A stretch of DNA of 64,000 bases from Podocnemis expansa (GCA_007922195.1 ML681998.1:15518783-15582782); one strand, 5' to 3'; numbered from the stretch's first letter, positions 42,391-54,265 are shown. Made by a program: numbers and translations. The notes: generated by a model not told the origin, from the letters alone.

Positions 42391-45300
42391 TAGAATCATC
42401 ATAGAATCATAGGGTTGGAAGGGACCTCATGAGGTCATCTAGTCCAACCCCCTGCCAAAAAAAGCAGGACCACTCCCACTAAATTATTCCAGCTAGAGTT
42501 TTATCCAGCCGGGCCTTAAACATCTCCAAAGACGGAGATTCCACCACCTCACTAGGTAGCCCATTCCAATGCTTTACCACCCTCCTAGTAAGAAATTTTT
42601 TCCTAATATCCAGCCTCGACTTTCCCAGCTGCAACTTGAAACCATTGCTTCTTGTTCTATCCTCTGTTACTACTGAGAACAGCTGAGCTCCCTCCTTCTT
42701 GGAGCATCCTTTTGACCCTGCCAGCAGGTTTGGAGATTTGAGGATCTTGGGGGGCAACCACTGCACCCATGGGGTACGGAGTAGATTTGGGGTACACTAT
42801 TAAAATGAGTATAGGGTAAAGTGAGCGGTGGTCGGTGTATGTCGTGTCTGTCACAGTGGTCTCTGTAAAGTGTCGGGGGGGTACCTTACTTTGGGGAGTG
42901 GGGACAGGTTGGGGAACAATGGGGTTCTTCAACTAACCTACTAACACTATAGCCTTACTATAACCTAAAAGGTACTTTAATACACTATAGGAAAAAGGGG
43001 GTACAATGCAAATTAGTGTGCCACAGTGGCAGAGAAGATAAGTAACAGGGAAGCTGGGGCCTGAAGAGGAGTGAAGGCAAGTGGGGGGGGGGGTGTCGAA
43101 AGGCAGCGGGGTGAGGAGGTGGTTGGGGTAAGGGGACAGAGGCAGGAGAGGGGCTGTAGGTGCATGGGAGTGTGGGCAATGGGGAGAAGCAGGAGGGGCT
43201 GAAAGGGGATTCAGGGGTTTGCGAGGGAGGCAGAGGGGGGCAAAATGGTAGAGAAGGCAGAAGGGTCTTGGGGAACAGTAGCTGGGAGGGCAGAAGGGGT
43301 TCAGGAAAGCGGCTGGCGGGGAAGGCAGAAGGGGTTCGGAGGAAGCGGCAGCTGGTGAGGAAGGCGGAAGGGGTGCGCGGCAGCAGGGGAGCTAGAGGCG
43401 GCCGCTGGCAAGCGGCGGCAGTAAAGAGGAGCCAGCGAGAGCCGCGGGGAGCTGGTGGGGCGTGGAAAGCGGCAGAGCCGACAGGAGCTGCAGAAAAAGT
43501 GGCGGCAGCCACAGGGAGCCGGCGAGAGCCACGGAAAAGTGGTGGCGAACCGGGGAGCCTGCAGGAAGTGGTGGAAAGGTGGCGGGAGAGCCAGGGCGGC
43601 TGGTGGGGCGAAACAGCGGCGGCTGGGGCAGCGGAAGCTGGTGGCTGCAGAATGTGGCGAGGTGGCAGGGGCTGTCAGCCACGGGAAGAGCCGGCTTGGG
43701 GGCCGGGACAGGAAGATGGGCCGCGGGACAAAACGGGGCGAAGGACCGGCAGGAGCCGGGAGAACAGGGGTTGCGGGCAGCTGCAGGCAGTGGCTGGGCA
43801 TGGGGAACCAGCAGCGACCGCGGGAGCGTCTTGGGAGCTGCAGAGAAGGGAACGGGGACAGAAGGAAAGTTGAGGCGCACCGGGGATCCCGGAAATGAAG
43901 AGGGGACAAGTAAAGTTAAAGAGAAAAAGTTTGTTTTAAGTTGGGGAGGTTACAGAGGGGTGGGCAAAGGCAACTTAACCAAACAATTCTAAAGGCTATG
44001 AACTAAAGGAAACACTCTTAAGAGCTAACTTAAGACTTCTAAGGCTACCAATTAACCTTATACAATGTTGAAAAACACAATGATACTCTTAAAGCTAGTT
44101 CAAACAACCCAGAAGGAAAAGGGATACACTGAGTGAAACAAAGTAGCAAGAGTAAATTACAGACAGGGGAGCTCCTAACACAAACTGGAGCTGCAAGCAA
44201 ACAGAAAGGTACACATGCAAGCCTGTAAAGCTGGGGAGAGCAGTTCGAAGGCAGCAATAAAGAAATAGAAAACTTTAGAGAGGGATTTCAGGGCAAGCTT
44301 TTACCACTCCTAGCAGCAAGGGTAACAGCAGTACAGGCTGGAGAAGGAGACTCGTAATCGGCTGGCAGTTGTACTCGTGGGGGTAACTCGTGGATACGCT
44401 CTAGGGGGAACTCATGAGCGGAGGAGGCAGCTTCTGGTTGATCAGGCCAGGCGAGATGTTGAAAACCGTCCTGCCTGAGCACCCCAGAATCTCAGCTTTT
44501 AAAGACTGTTTCCCGCCTTTCCCTGATTACAGGGAATGTGGGGAACAATGGGGATATGAGTCATGCCCTGCAGGATCTTGCAGTTAGGCAGAGCCCACCT
44601 ACACCAAGCCCTGCAAAACAATGGGCCCCCAGGGTGGTAATGGCCATCTAGTTGAGTTCAAGGGGGCCATCTAGTTAAGGAGAAGGTGCCATCTGTTCAC
44701 TTCACATATTCTATGTACTTTAGTGATGGCCCGGGAGGGGCGGCCAACAAGGTAACGGCTATGAGTCACAGACACCCTTCAGGTAGTTAGTTGAAGGTTG
44801 CTATCAAGTCTGCCCTTAGTCTTCTCTTCTGCAGGCTAAATAAGCGTAGTTCTTTCAGTCTTTCTTCATAGGGCTTTTGCTCCAGCCCCTTGATCGTTTT
44901 TGTTGCCCTCCGCTGGACTCTTCCTAATTTGTCAACATCCTTTTTGTAGTGGGGAGCCCGAAACTGGAGATGTGGCCTCACCAGTGCCGAATAGAGGGGA
45001 ATGATCACATCCCTTGATCTACTGGCAATGCTGCTTCTGATGCAGCCCAGTATGCCATTGGTGTTTTTGGCAGCAAGAGCACACCGCTGACTCATATTCA
45101 GCTTCCCATCCACCAGGACCCCCAGGTCCCTTTCTATGGTGCTGCTACTTAGCTGATCGCTCCCCAGCCTATAGCAGTGCATGGGGTTTTTCCGTCCCAA
45201 ATGCAGGACTTTGCACTTGTCCTTGTTGAACCTCATGAGATTTCTATTGGCCCACTGCTCCAATTTGTCTAGGTCTCCCTGAATCTTCTCCCTGCCCTCC

Positions 45301-47540
45301 AGTGTGTCTACCGTTCCACCCAGCTTGGTGTCATCCGCAAACTTACTGAGTGTGCAATAAATCCTATCATTCAGATCATTAATGAAAATATTGAACAGCA
45401 CTGGCTGCAGGACCAACTCCTGGGACACACCATTTGTTACTGGTTGCCACCTAGACACGGAGCCATTGATTCCTACATGCTAAAATCGTTGATGTAGCCA
45501 GTTTTCTATCCACCTTACAGTCGACACATCCAACCCATAATTCCTTAACTTGCTGATGAGAATGCTGTGGCAAACTGTATCAAAAGCCTTGCTAAAGTCA
45601 AGGTATATCACATCAGCAGCTCTTCCCACATCCACAAATCCAGTCATCTCATCATACAAGGTGATGAGGTTGGTCAGGCATGATTTACCCTTGGTGAATC
45701 CATGCTGACTGTTCCTGATCACTCTGTTTTCCTCCAAGTGTTTCAGGATGGATTCTTTGAGAATCTACTCCATGATTTTTCCAGGGGTTGAGGTAAGGCT
45801 GACAGGTTTGTAAATCCCTGGATCCTCCTTTTTGCCTTTCTTGAAGATAGGCACTATATTTGCTTTTTTCCAGTCCTTCTGCACCTCTTCCATTTGCCAT
45901 GAGTTTTCAAAGATAATGGCCAGTGGTACTGCTACCTCATCAGCCAACTCTCTCAGCACCCTCGGGTGCAGGTTGTCTGGCCCCATGGACTTGTGGACAG
46001 TCCAGCTTCTTTAGGTAGTCCCTAACCTGACCTTCTGTCACCAAGGGCCTCTCTTCTTCTCTTCAATCTGCCGTGCCCAGTGTAGTGGGCTGGGAGCTGG
46101 CCCTCGCTGTGAAAACTGAAGTAAAAAAAGCACTGAGCACTTGAGCCTTTTCCTCATCCTTCATCACGAGGATACCTGCGCTATTCAGTAAGGGACCTAC
46201 ACCATCCCTGATCCTCTTCTCGTTATTAACATACTTGTAGAACCCTGCCTGTTATCCTTCACATCTCTTGGTAGCTGCAATTCCAATTGTCCTTTGGCCT
46301 TTCTGATTTTATCCCTGCAGTCTGAGGAGTACCTTTGTATGGCTCCTTAGTCATCTGTCTAAGCTTCCACTTCCTGTAAGCTTCCTTTTTATGCTTTAAT
46401 TCAGTGCAGAGTTCTCTGTTAAGCCATGCTTGGCGCCTTCCACATTTGCTGTTCTTTCTGCTTATTGGAATGGTATCTTCTTGTGCCCTTAGCAGGGTTT
46501 CTTTAAAATATAGCCAGCTCTGTTGGACCTCTTTCCCCTTCAGATCAGCCTCCCAGGGGATCCGACCCATCAGCTCCTTAAAGGAGCCAAAAATCTGCTT
46601 TTCTGAACTCCAGGGTCTGCGTTTTGCTTCTTTCCTTTTTCCCATTAATCAGCATCTTGAACTCTACCATCTCATTGTCACTGCTGCCCAGGTTGCCATT
46701 AACTTCTATGTCCCCAATCAATTCTTCTTTGTTTGTGAGCAGCAGGTCAAGAGGTACAAGGCCCCTAGCTGGTTCTTCCAGCATTTTTACCAGGAAGTTG
46801 TCTTCAACACTCTCCAGAAACTTCCTGGATTGCCTGTGCCCTGCTGTATTGGCCTCCCAGCGTAATTGAAGTCCCCTATGAGAACCAGGGCCTGTGATCT
46901 GGAAGCTTCTGCCAGTTGTCCATAGAATGCCTCATCCACCTCCTCCTTCTGGTCTGGAGGTGTATACCAGACACCCACCACAACATCCCCCTTGTTGCTC
47001 TCTCCTCTAAGCTTAACCCACAGATTTTCAGCTGGCTCAGTTCCACTTCCAGATTGGAGCTCTGAGTAGTCATAGAGCTCTTTTACATACAGTGCTATGC
47101 CTCCCCCTCTTCTTTGCTGCCTGTCCTTCCTGAACAACTTATACCTATGCATGGCAAAGCTCCAGTCATGCAAGCTATCCCACCATGTCTCTATTATTCC
47201 AATTATAGTTTCTTGTCTGTACCACTACTACCAATTCTTCCTGCTTTTTTCCCAGGCTCCTTGCATTTGTGTACAGGCACCTAAGATATCAGGCTGATTC
47301 CCCTACTTTCCCAAGTCGATTTTCAGTTCTATTACATCTGCCTCCTTGTATTTTCTACTGGGATTGTCCTCCTGCACCTGCTTCAGGTATTAAAGCTTCA
47401 TTTGAACATGTGACATAATTATTCGACTTCCCCCCCATGTTCCGACTACCTTCTCTTTTATCCCTGGTGTTACAGTCCCCGTTCCCCCCAAGTTCCATCC
47501 CTTCCCCCAGGTCTCCCACATTGTCACTTACAAACATCGC
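42391..47540 (-). mobile_element. CR1 LINE, copy 2, split by a 2.06-kb insertion
   Basis: Same subfamily and orientation as the copy at 24.5-27.6 kb. The 3' end (42,391-42,712) has the terminal repeat TAGAATCATCATAGAATCAT and CCTCATGAGGTCATCTAGTC. After the insertion the element resumes at about 44,780 with the RT C-terminal part, the F-A-D-D box (LSKFADDTKLGG near 45,340), [13 protein letters not shown], the linker, and the endonuclease (47,173-46,787, including VLIGDFNY, the GDFN metal-binding motif). Frameshifts break ORF2. The domain order is standard for CR1; loss of function is evident from the sequence. Confidence 0.92.
42713..44774 (-). mobile_element. LTR-like insertion (2,062 bp) inside CR1 copy 2
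   Basis: Comparison with CR1 copy 1 shows that CR1 sequence stops after GGAGCATCCTTT (42,712) and resumes at CAGGTAGTTAG (44,780). On the minus strand the inserted piece begins TGTCTGTGACTCATAGCC and ends GGCAGGGTCA, i.e. TG...CA ends, flanked by CCTTT and CCCTT-like words that could be a short target duplication. A TATA-like TTTAAAAGC lies near 44,500 about 270 bases in. A very GC-rich, purine-biased tract fills 43,080-43,900. No gag, pol or env-like sequence is present, so the best reading is a solo long terminal repeat of an endogenous retrovirus-like element; an unusual nonautonomous transposon is the alternative. Confidence 0.6.
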
Positions 47541-47845
47541 TTAGTCTGAGTTAAAAATCTCAGATAGCTATTTTAATTTTTTTGTCCTGAATGATTTTGA
47601 CAGAGTAATACATTCTTCAAACATTTGATATAATTAACTCATTGAAATCTCATGATAGACTATATTTGATGAGACTGGAATGTAACAAATGTTGCTAAGT
47701 TACTGAAGATAGTTACATGTAATTATGGTTACATAGGCTGCATCAGGTCAACAGCTTATGTCACCATGTGCTATTGTAACCTTGAAGGTGGAACCAGTAT
47801 TCCTACTGCAAAGATCATGAGTGAGGTCCTGCAAATAACACAATC

Positions 47846-47862
47846 GTGGGGGGGGGGGATTT
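47846..47862. repeat. Poly-G run
   Basis: Run of G followed by T-rich sequence; simple repeat. Confidence 0.8.
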
Positions 47863-48217
47863 TTTAGGACTCTTTATTTGGCGTCTGGATTTTGAGCCTA
47901 TGGGGTGCGCATAGGTCATGTTCCCAGGCTTTCTTCTGCATCCATAAGAGCTTGAAGCTTGCTTATTCTTAAATGAAAGCTGAGATGTTGTAATAATTAC
48001 ATGACTCTAGGAGCTCAGGTTTCAAGAGAAATAGGAAGTACTGTGAGTGTTGTGATAAAATTACAAGAGTCGATAATGTTGGGTAACTCAGTTGATCATC
48101 TCCCTGTTGTTAGGATTGGTAAGAGAGTCTGCTGACTGGTCATACAATATAAATTAGCTGCCTGTTATTTACATAGGGTCAAATATTGTCATTTATTCCA
48201 ACAAGAATGTTCTAAAG

Positions 48218-48400
48218 TAAGCGAAACAAACAAGAAATCAAGTTAATCTTTAAAAGTGCCACAAGTGGGTGGGTGAGGTGTTATGGCCTGCAGTGTGCGG
48301 GAGGTCAGACTAGATGATTATTTTGGTCCCTTCTGACCTTAGAGTCTATGAGACTTTTTGTTTGTTTTGCTGAAATAGACTAACATAGTTACCTCTGTGG
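48218..48400 (-). repeat. SINE copy interrupted by a CR1/L3 3' end
   Basis: The SINE body (TTAATCTTTAAAAGTGCCAC) stops at ACAAG (48,265) and resumes with ACTTTTTGTTTGTTTTGCTG and the antisense head AAATAGACTAACATAGTTACC. The left end also has AAACAAACAAG, which could be the remnant of a fold-back arm. The inserted 87 bases are described separately. Confidence 0.7.
48266..48352 (+). mobile_element. Very short LINE 3' end (87 bp) inside a SINE
   Basis: TGGGTGGGTGAGGTGTTATG ... AGGTCAGACTAGATGATTAT ... GGTCCCTTCTGACCTTAGAG is the typical 3' terminus of an L3/CR1-type LINE in sense orientation, also seen at the end of the element at 53,290-53,876. An extreme 5' truncation. Confidence 0.75.
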
Positions 48401-48704
48401 AACCTAAAATAAGCAGTGGCCTATCATTTTGATTGCATCATGGTGCCATATGTTAGTAAGCTTACTTAAATGTCTTGATTACTCATTTTACTACAGGCTA
48501 ATGTCATATGCTGGGATAAAGATGAACTGGAAGTTGAACATCTTGATTTGTCAGTAATCTTCTAGCACAAATATTGGACATATATATGTCTTTATTTGTG
48601 TACCAGGTGTCAGTGTGTGTGGAGGTTTACAAATCGTGCTCAAAAAAAGAGGTTAAAAGACATGGTCCCCACCCCAAAGAGCTCACAATATAAACAAACT
48701 AGAC

Positions 48705-49096
48705 CAGTGATACTCAACTTTTTGCAGGTTGTGACATGCTTGGTGCTTGCACAGTCCTACATCAGTGGTTTTCAGACTTAGGTTCGGGACCCAGTACTGG
48801 GTCACAGACCCTTAGGCACTGGGTCATGGCACCTGCTGCTGTTGCCACCAAAAGACTGGAATGCATTGCCGAAAGATGTAATTGTTGGGTCAGGGGCACA
48901 AACAGTTTTTTTTCAACTGGGTTCTGAGGAAAAATAAACTTTGCAACCACTGCCCTCCAGAACACACCAGCCCATTCCTGCCTGCCTTCCCTCCCCACCA
49001 GCTGAATCCAATCCATCTCCCCCGTTCAGCTCACCTCGACACACTGCTGTGTAGCAACACAGTAATGTGTCCTGACAGAGTGGTTGAGAACTTCTG
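48705..49096. mobile_element. hAT-type element with a second one nested inside
   Basis: Left end CAGTGATACTCAACTTTTTG and right end AGTGGTTGAGAACTTCTG are inverted repeats of hAT style. Flanks AACTAGAC and GACTATAT match only partly, so the duplication is eroded. A nested element occupies 48,763-48,952. Confidence 0.6.
48763..48952. mobile_element. Nested hAT MITE (190 bp)
   Basis: Ends CAGTGGTTTTCAGAC and TTTGCAACCACTG are inverted repeats; the interior has GGGACCCAGTACTGGGTC and GGCACTGGGTCATGGC words. The target duplication is not clear. Confidence 0.6.
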
Positions 49097-49349
49097 GACT
49101 ATATAAACAGAAATTGGGCAAGCAGAGGAGGATTCACAGTTATTAATTCTCCTCCCACAATACGGAGAATAGATACACAGCCATTAAGTTACTTGAAGAG
49201 TTGGCCTGCTGCCTGCCTAGCATAATAGAGACAGGATGGGTGGGTGAGCAGATCCATGTAACCTTGAAAGCTTGTGTCTCTCACCAACAGAATTTGGTCC
49301 AATAAAGGATACTACTTTATCTATTTTGTCTTTCAAATGTCCTGGGATC

Positions 49350-49440
49350 AGCATGACAAACAAGGAGTCCTGTAGCACTTAAAGACTAACAAAGTTATTT
49401 ATTGCACGAGCTTTTGTGGGAGAAAAATCCCACTTTGTCA
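49350..49440 (+). repeat. tRNA-like SINE fragment (+ orientation)
   Basis: GACAAACAAGGAGTCCTGTA, AAGACTAACAAAGTTATTTA, GAGCTTTTGTGGGAG and AAAATCCCACTTTGTCA: a clean sense copy with the internal GTGGG/CCCAC palindrome intact, showing the un-switched arrangement. Confidence 0.75.
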
Positions 49441-49492
49441 CTATCAGGGATCAACATTGTTACAACAGCTCTTCATTTGTAGCATAAACACT

Positions 49493-49525
49493 TTTCTTTT
49501 TCTTTTCTTTTTCTTTTCTTTTTGT
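49493..49525. repeat. (CTTTTCTTTTT)n pyrimidine microsatellite
   Basis: Three to four repeats of a C-T-rich 11-base unit. Confidence 0.85.
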
Positions 49526-49959
49526 TAAATTATTTTGTTATCCTTTCAGTCTGGAGTAATGTTCACATTTAAATGTTAAGATTGCTAAAGTTAATTATTT
49601 TTTAGACATTCACTTCGTTATTTTTGAGTTAAAGTAACTAAGTTAAGTACTTGCTTTTGTGCAAGTGAGCATAAGGATCTAAGACTGTGCCTGTTGGAGA
49701 CATCACGTTTTACTTTTTGTTGTTGTTGTTGTATTACATTAGTGTTTTAAAATGAGCTATGCAATTTTTAACGTCATTTGGCTACTCAGTTGACCAGTTA
49801 TTTTTGGACTGGTCAAATGCCCAACCTTAATTTCTGTAAAGCAAATTTTATATTAAAATTCTGTTGGTTGTAATGTCAGTGGTTTGAGAGATGGTATTCA
49901 TTTATTGGGATATCATTCTATACACAAAGTAACAGGTGGGACCATGGTCAAGTCCGGCA

Positions 49960-50342
49960 GCTTAAGTCAGCCTGACCCTGTCTTGTGTTAACTTAGCTAT
50001 GGAGGTGTCCTCTCTTATATTTGGCTTCTGGTGACATAGGTGCCTTTCCATGTCAATTTCATAATGCCACCTCCCCAGGTGGCATAGAATCAAGTAATTA
50101 GGTTGATGCAGTGTCCATAAACTGACACCGTGTTACATATGTTGACTGTTACTGTCTTTCAAGAGACATTTCACAATGCCCCACACTGACAATACAGTCA
50201 ATGCAAACTCTCTTAATGAGGACATGCACTGATGATGCAAGGAGCTAAGAATGCAAGCAGTCAATTTAATAATTGTACTGGCTGTATGCCAGTTTAAATT
50301 AGGTTCATATAACTTTGTAGTGTAGACATACCCCAGGTCTTT
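49960..50342. mobile_element. Possible DNA transposon with a GTAGTGTAGACATACCCC end
   Basis: The right end CTTTGTAGTGTAGACATACC is typical of reptile terminal-inverted-repeat elements; the interior has multiple GTCAATGCAAAC-like words. The left end was not identified, so the boundaries are tentative. Confidence 0.4.
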
Positions 50343-51117
50343 AAGGCTGACTTTACTTGGAAGAAAGGTGTGTCCTTAACTATAGTTAGTGCTATATATA
50401 TGCAAAACAGATTTCAATTTTAACTTTTTTTTTGCTTCTGGCAAGTTGCATACTATTTAAAAAAGTCAGATAAGACGGCAAAACTAGTGGCCCACAAATA
50501 CACACATTTCTTGTAGTTGGTGGTACTCATGAAGACACACAAACAAATGCCAAATGTGAGCATTAACTCAATACATACTATTTATGTAAACCCAAAGTGG
50601 GTTCTTTCTTGTCATTTGTGTATGACTATTAGGCTACTATGTATATCTTCCATCCATAGATTTTTTCAAGCTCTTTCCTACATTATCATTTCCTTTGACC
50701 TGGTTTTCCCTATATTTATCTTAGCTCCTTATCTTGATCTAAATCTCCTCCTCTGTTTCCTTCCCCCTTCATTCTCTCCATTCTGTTTTTCCTCTCTCCT
50801 CTCCTTGCAAGAGACTTATTTATCTTCCATTCTCCCTCTGAGGGATCAGGGAGGTGAAAGTAGAATAGTTTTCTTTTTGTGAAAGGGAGAGAGCAGTTGG
50901 AGTCACCAGGCTGGGACATCTTTTCTCATGTTAGCTGCTGCTTCCTGTACTGATATTAAAACTAGAAGCTCCAAAACCTCCTCAGCTGTGCATCCATATC
51001 TCTTGCTGTTTCTATTTCACTTTCCTTTGCTTAGTAGACCCTTCTCTAACTAGTGATGAAGAAAGACAAGTTACCATATTGGAAAGCTGTCAAACATTTA
51101 TTTTAACCTCAGTCTGA

Positions 51118-51280
51118 GAGTTTGGCTATGTGCAGTTAAACAGGCCTGGCTGATCTGTGTCAACTGACTTGGGCTTGTCTTGCTCAGGCTGCAGGTCTGT
51201 AAAACTGCAGTTCAGGCATTTGGGTTTGGGCTGGAGTCCAGGCTCTGATACCTTCTCACCTTGCGAGGTCCTAGAGGAAA
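51118..51280. mobile_element. Possible small DNA-transposon fragment (GGCTGGAGTCCAGGCTC)
   Basis: CAGTTAAACAGGCCTGGCTG ... TTTGGGCTGGAGTCCAGGCT ... CACCTTGCGAGGTCCTAGAG follows the text of a small reptile MITE (recognised from memory). The ends are eroded. Confidence 0.4.
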
Positions 51281-51379
51281 TACTCTAAGTTGCAAGTGCC
51301 TCAGAAATTTTGTCCATTCCATTACCAGCTGATGAGAGTGGCTGAACTGCCCAGGAAGAAGGCCACCTTCTCTAAGAAA

Positions 51380-52312
51380 AGACTGACTTTGTAGGTGGTG
51401 ACATCCTCAAAATGACCATTTTGACCTGCTGGTTGGGGGTCATTAACTCTCTCGCTCCTCATTTTATGTTGCAGATATCTTCCCACCACTCAGTGGGGGC
51501 ATCTAACCCATTTCCTACCTTACTAGGAGTTCATCGTCTTGGACAGATGGATCCTGGAAGTGATATCTACAAATTACATCATCCAGTTCAGCTTACTGTC
51601 CGCCTCCCCCATTCCTTCCCCACATTCCATTGCCTTCTTCAGGGGTTCTTCTCACAAGAGTCTCTTGAGACATGAGGAACAATCTTCCCTACCACTGGCA
51701 GTGATCCAGACTGGTCCCATTGAACTTCCTTGGGAAAGAATTTTGTTCCAGGTGTTTCCTGGACCTGAAGAAAAACTGGGGATGGAGGCCAATTCTGGAT
51801 CTTTAGACACTAAGTGTCTTTGTCCATGCAGTGATTCAGAATGATAAACCTAGCATCAATAATTTTGCGCTCTGGACCTGGAAAATTGTGTCTCAGTTTC
51901 ACAGGATGCTTCCTTCCACATAGCCATGCATCTTTTGCATAGCCATGCATCTTTTGCATGGCTATTTCCTATTTGTGTTTTGTCATGGGTAGAGACTATC
52001 TCATCTTACCTTTCAGTCTTTCCACTGCTCAAAGGCTCTTTACCAAATTTTTGTTGGTCACCTCAGCTCATGTTTGTCAAAGGAGAATAATAGTTTTTCA
52101 TTAGCTGAATGATAAGCTCTGAAGTGATTTCAGGTCCACTCTTCTCTGTATGCTTTCAGACTGGGACTGAAGGGTGTCTAGGGTACAGATGCTACTGATG
52201 AAGAATTTCTGATTCAGCGTACACAGGTGCATACCCATCCTGATATGGAGCACCCTTACGGGGACATATCTCAAAGAGCTCTGGTTACTGTAAAAGATGA
52301 AGAACCTCTCCT
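51380..52312 (+). mobile_element. DIRS relic 2: RT piece joined to right terminal repeat
   Basis: The + strand reads DRWILEVISTNYIIQFSLL (51,539 region), then a broken SQESLL...GKNF and PGPEEKLG segment, the stretch that precedes and enters the RT of vertebrate DIRS elements. A degenerate MVTLASII-type word and more RT-like words follow to about 52,080. At 52,220-52,312 the text GGAGCACCCTTACGGGGACA, TATCTCAAAGAGCTCTGG and TTACTGTAAAAGATGAAGAA corresponds to the right end of the intact DIRS (GGAGC..., ATCTCAAAGAAC, TACTG...AAGGTGAG). RNase H and recombinase are lost, so it is internally deleted. Confidence 0.7.
51917..51962. repeat. Short direct duplication
   Basis: The word CATAGCCATGCATCTTTTG occurs twice in a row, followed by a third partial CATGGCTAT. 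A local tandem duplication within DIRS relic 2. Confidence 0.85.
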
Positions 52313-53289
52313 TACTGACTGTGAAATTCTATCAGTTATATCAAAATAAGATGGCATATTGGATAACTTCTTGTCAGACTTTCATAAATATGTGGAAAAT
52401 TGTAAAATATATAAATACTGTGTGCATGTATATTGGTGTTTACACCATTAGTATAATACAATTACAATTTTTGGGAGACTGCAACCTTGCATTTTCAAGA
52501 GACTTTAGAATAACACAAATGGTGATCTGGTTGAAGAACTGCTTCCTTTGATATTTAGGTTTCATCCTGGTTAGAAGAATAAGATGGAAAGGACACTTTC
52601 CTAATCAGTAGATTTGCTTCTGCTCATAATCTTGCTTGCTTGTTTTAGTGAGAAAAATAGTTTTTAATACTCAGTTGTACTGCTCAACCAAAATAATTCT
52701 GGGAGTGGAAGCTGAATTCTGTTCTGGCTTGCACATCACTGACATAGGTTCTAATTTCATGGTGAAATTTTGTCTTTTTTACCTTGCTGTATTCCTGTTT
52801 CAAAATATTTGGGTTACACAGGATTGAGATCAGAACTGGATGTAAATCCTAGTATTGGTGACGAGACATTCTTTTTAGCAAATACATCTTGACTCTTGGG
52901 TACCATGCTGAATTTTGTGGATTTGTAGAGCTGGTAATTGGTGGCATGTGGGAAGGGAACACATTTGTTGTGGGAGTAAAGATACAAACAGTGACCCTCA
53001 CAAAGCTATTTTTGTAGAATTGCATTTGAAGATGGTAAAAGGGAGCAAACTTCTATCTTGTTTCATTTATGGAGTTGCTTTTTCAAGTAGCTGAGTTAAA
53101 AGGTTTTTTGTTTGTTTTGTTTTCTTTGGCAATTTCCAATGTGGATGATTGGTTCTCAGTGTTTATCTTATAAGATATTTTAGTGACTCATTTATTGATT
53201 TATTTTGTGTTCTATGAATAGTCATGGTTTTTCATGAAACTTGCTTTAGTGCTTCTCACTGTTTTCCAAAATAAAACAAATTCTTTCTA

Positions 53290-53876
53290 GAACTAATGGA
53301 TGTAAACTGGCCATCAGGAAGTTTAGACTTGAAATTAGACATAGTTTCTGTCCAGCAGAGGAGTGACATTCTGGAATAGCCATCCAAAGGGAGTAATGGG
53401 AGCAAAAAATCTAACTGGTTTCAAAACTGAGCTTGATAAATTCATGGAGGGGCTGGTATAATGGGACAGCATAGCTTGGCAATTGTCTGATTTTTGATCT
53501 AGGTGGTAGATATGCTGACGGGGTGATCGATGGGGTGAGTTCTAAGTTGTTATAGGGAATTCTTTCTTAGATGTTTGACTGATGAATATTGCCCACATGC
53601 TCAAGTTTGAGCTGATTACCATATTGGGGTCAGGAAGGAATTTTCCCGCAGGGCAGATTGGCAAAGGCTGAGGGTTTTTTGCCTTCCTCTGTAGCATGGG
53701 GCATGACTTGATTGCTGGTGGACTCTCTGTATCTTAGTCTTTAAATCATGGTTTGAGGCCTTTAATAACTCACTCATAGGTTAGATGTTTACTGCAGCAG
53801 TGGATGGGGGAGGTTCTGTGACTTGCAGTGTGCAGGTCAGACAAGATGATCATGTTGCTCCTTTCTGACGTTCGAG
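53290..53876 (+). mobile_element. L3-like LINE 3' end (sense)
   Basis: Contains FKTELDKF-type coding (near 53,422-53,445), TGGGGTCAGGAAGGAATTTT, AGGGTTTTTTGCCTTCCTCT, GATTGCTGGTGGACTCTCTG and the terminal GGTCAGACAAGATGATCATG ... CTTTCTGACGTTCG. This is the familiar 3' UTR of CR1/L3 elements in reptiles. Upstream coding sequence is decayed. Confidence 0.7.
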
Positions 53877-53878
53877 CA

Positions 53879-54265
53879 AGGGTGTGAAACTCATTTGCTA
53901 TGGTGGGCCAGGTTTGATTTAAATGTACTTCAAGCGGGCTATACATACCATAAATTTTTTGCACAGTATTTTGCCGTAGTACCATGGTACTCTTGCAGTA
54001 TCATAGAGTGCTGTGGTCAGCTCCATGATACCTCTCCCCTCTGCCCTGAGAGACAGAGAGAGAGAGAGAGAGTGCGTGTCTCTCTCTGAGAGTGCAGTCT
54101 TGCATACCTGGTGCTCTGTGATGTTGCAAGCCCTGGTGTTGCAGCATTGCAGAATGCTAGGTGTGCAAGACTGCACTTAGTGTCTCTGTTAGGGAAAGAG
54201 TGTGGTCCTGCAGAGCACAGTCATGGTCCAGATGGAAGAGGTTTGTGAGCCGTAAGTTTGACTCC
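53879..54265. mobile_element. Probable hAT MITE with inner GA repeat
   Basis: The left end AAGGGTGTGAAACTCATTTG and the right end GCCGTAAGTTTGACTCCAC resemble inverted ends of another hAT family. Inside is a (GA)n run (54,052-54,072) and a palindromic part with GTGTTGCAGCATTGCAGAAT. Target duplication not verified. Confidence 0.5.

Noticed and set aside
43160..43992. Several 150-237-codon Gly/Arg/Ala-rich frames on + and Pro/Ser-rich frames on -
   Set aside because: They are produced by the G-rich, purine-biased core of the LTR-like insertion. No domain or start context supports a gene.
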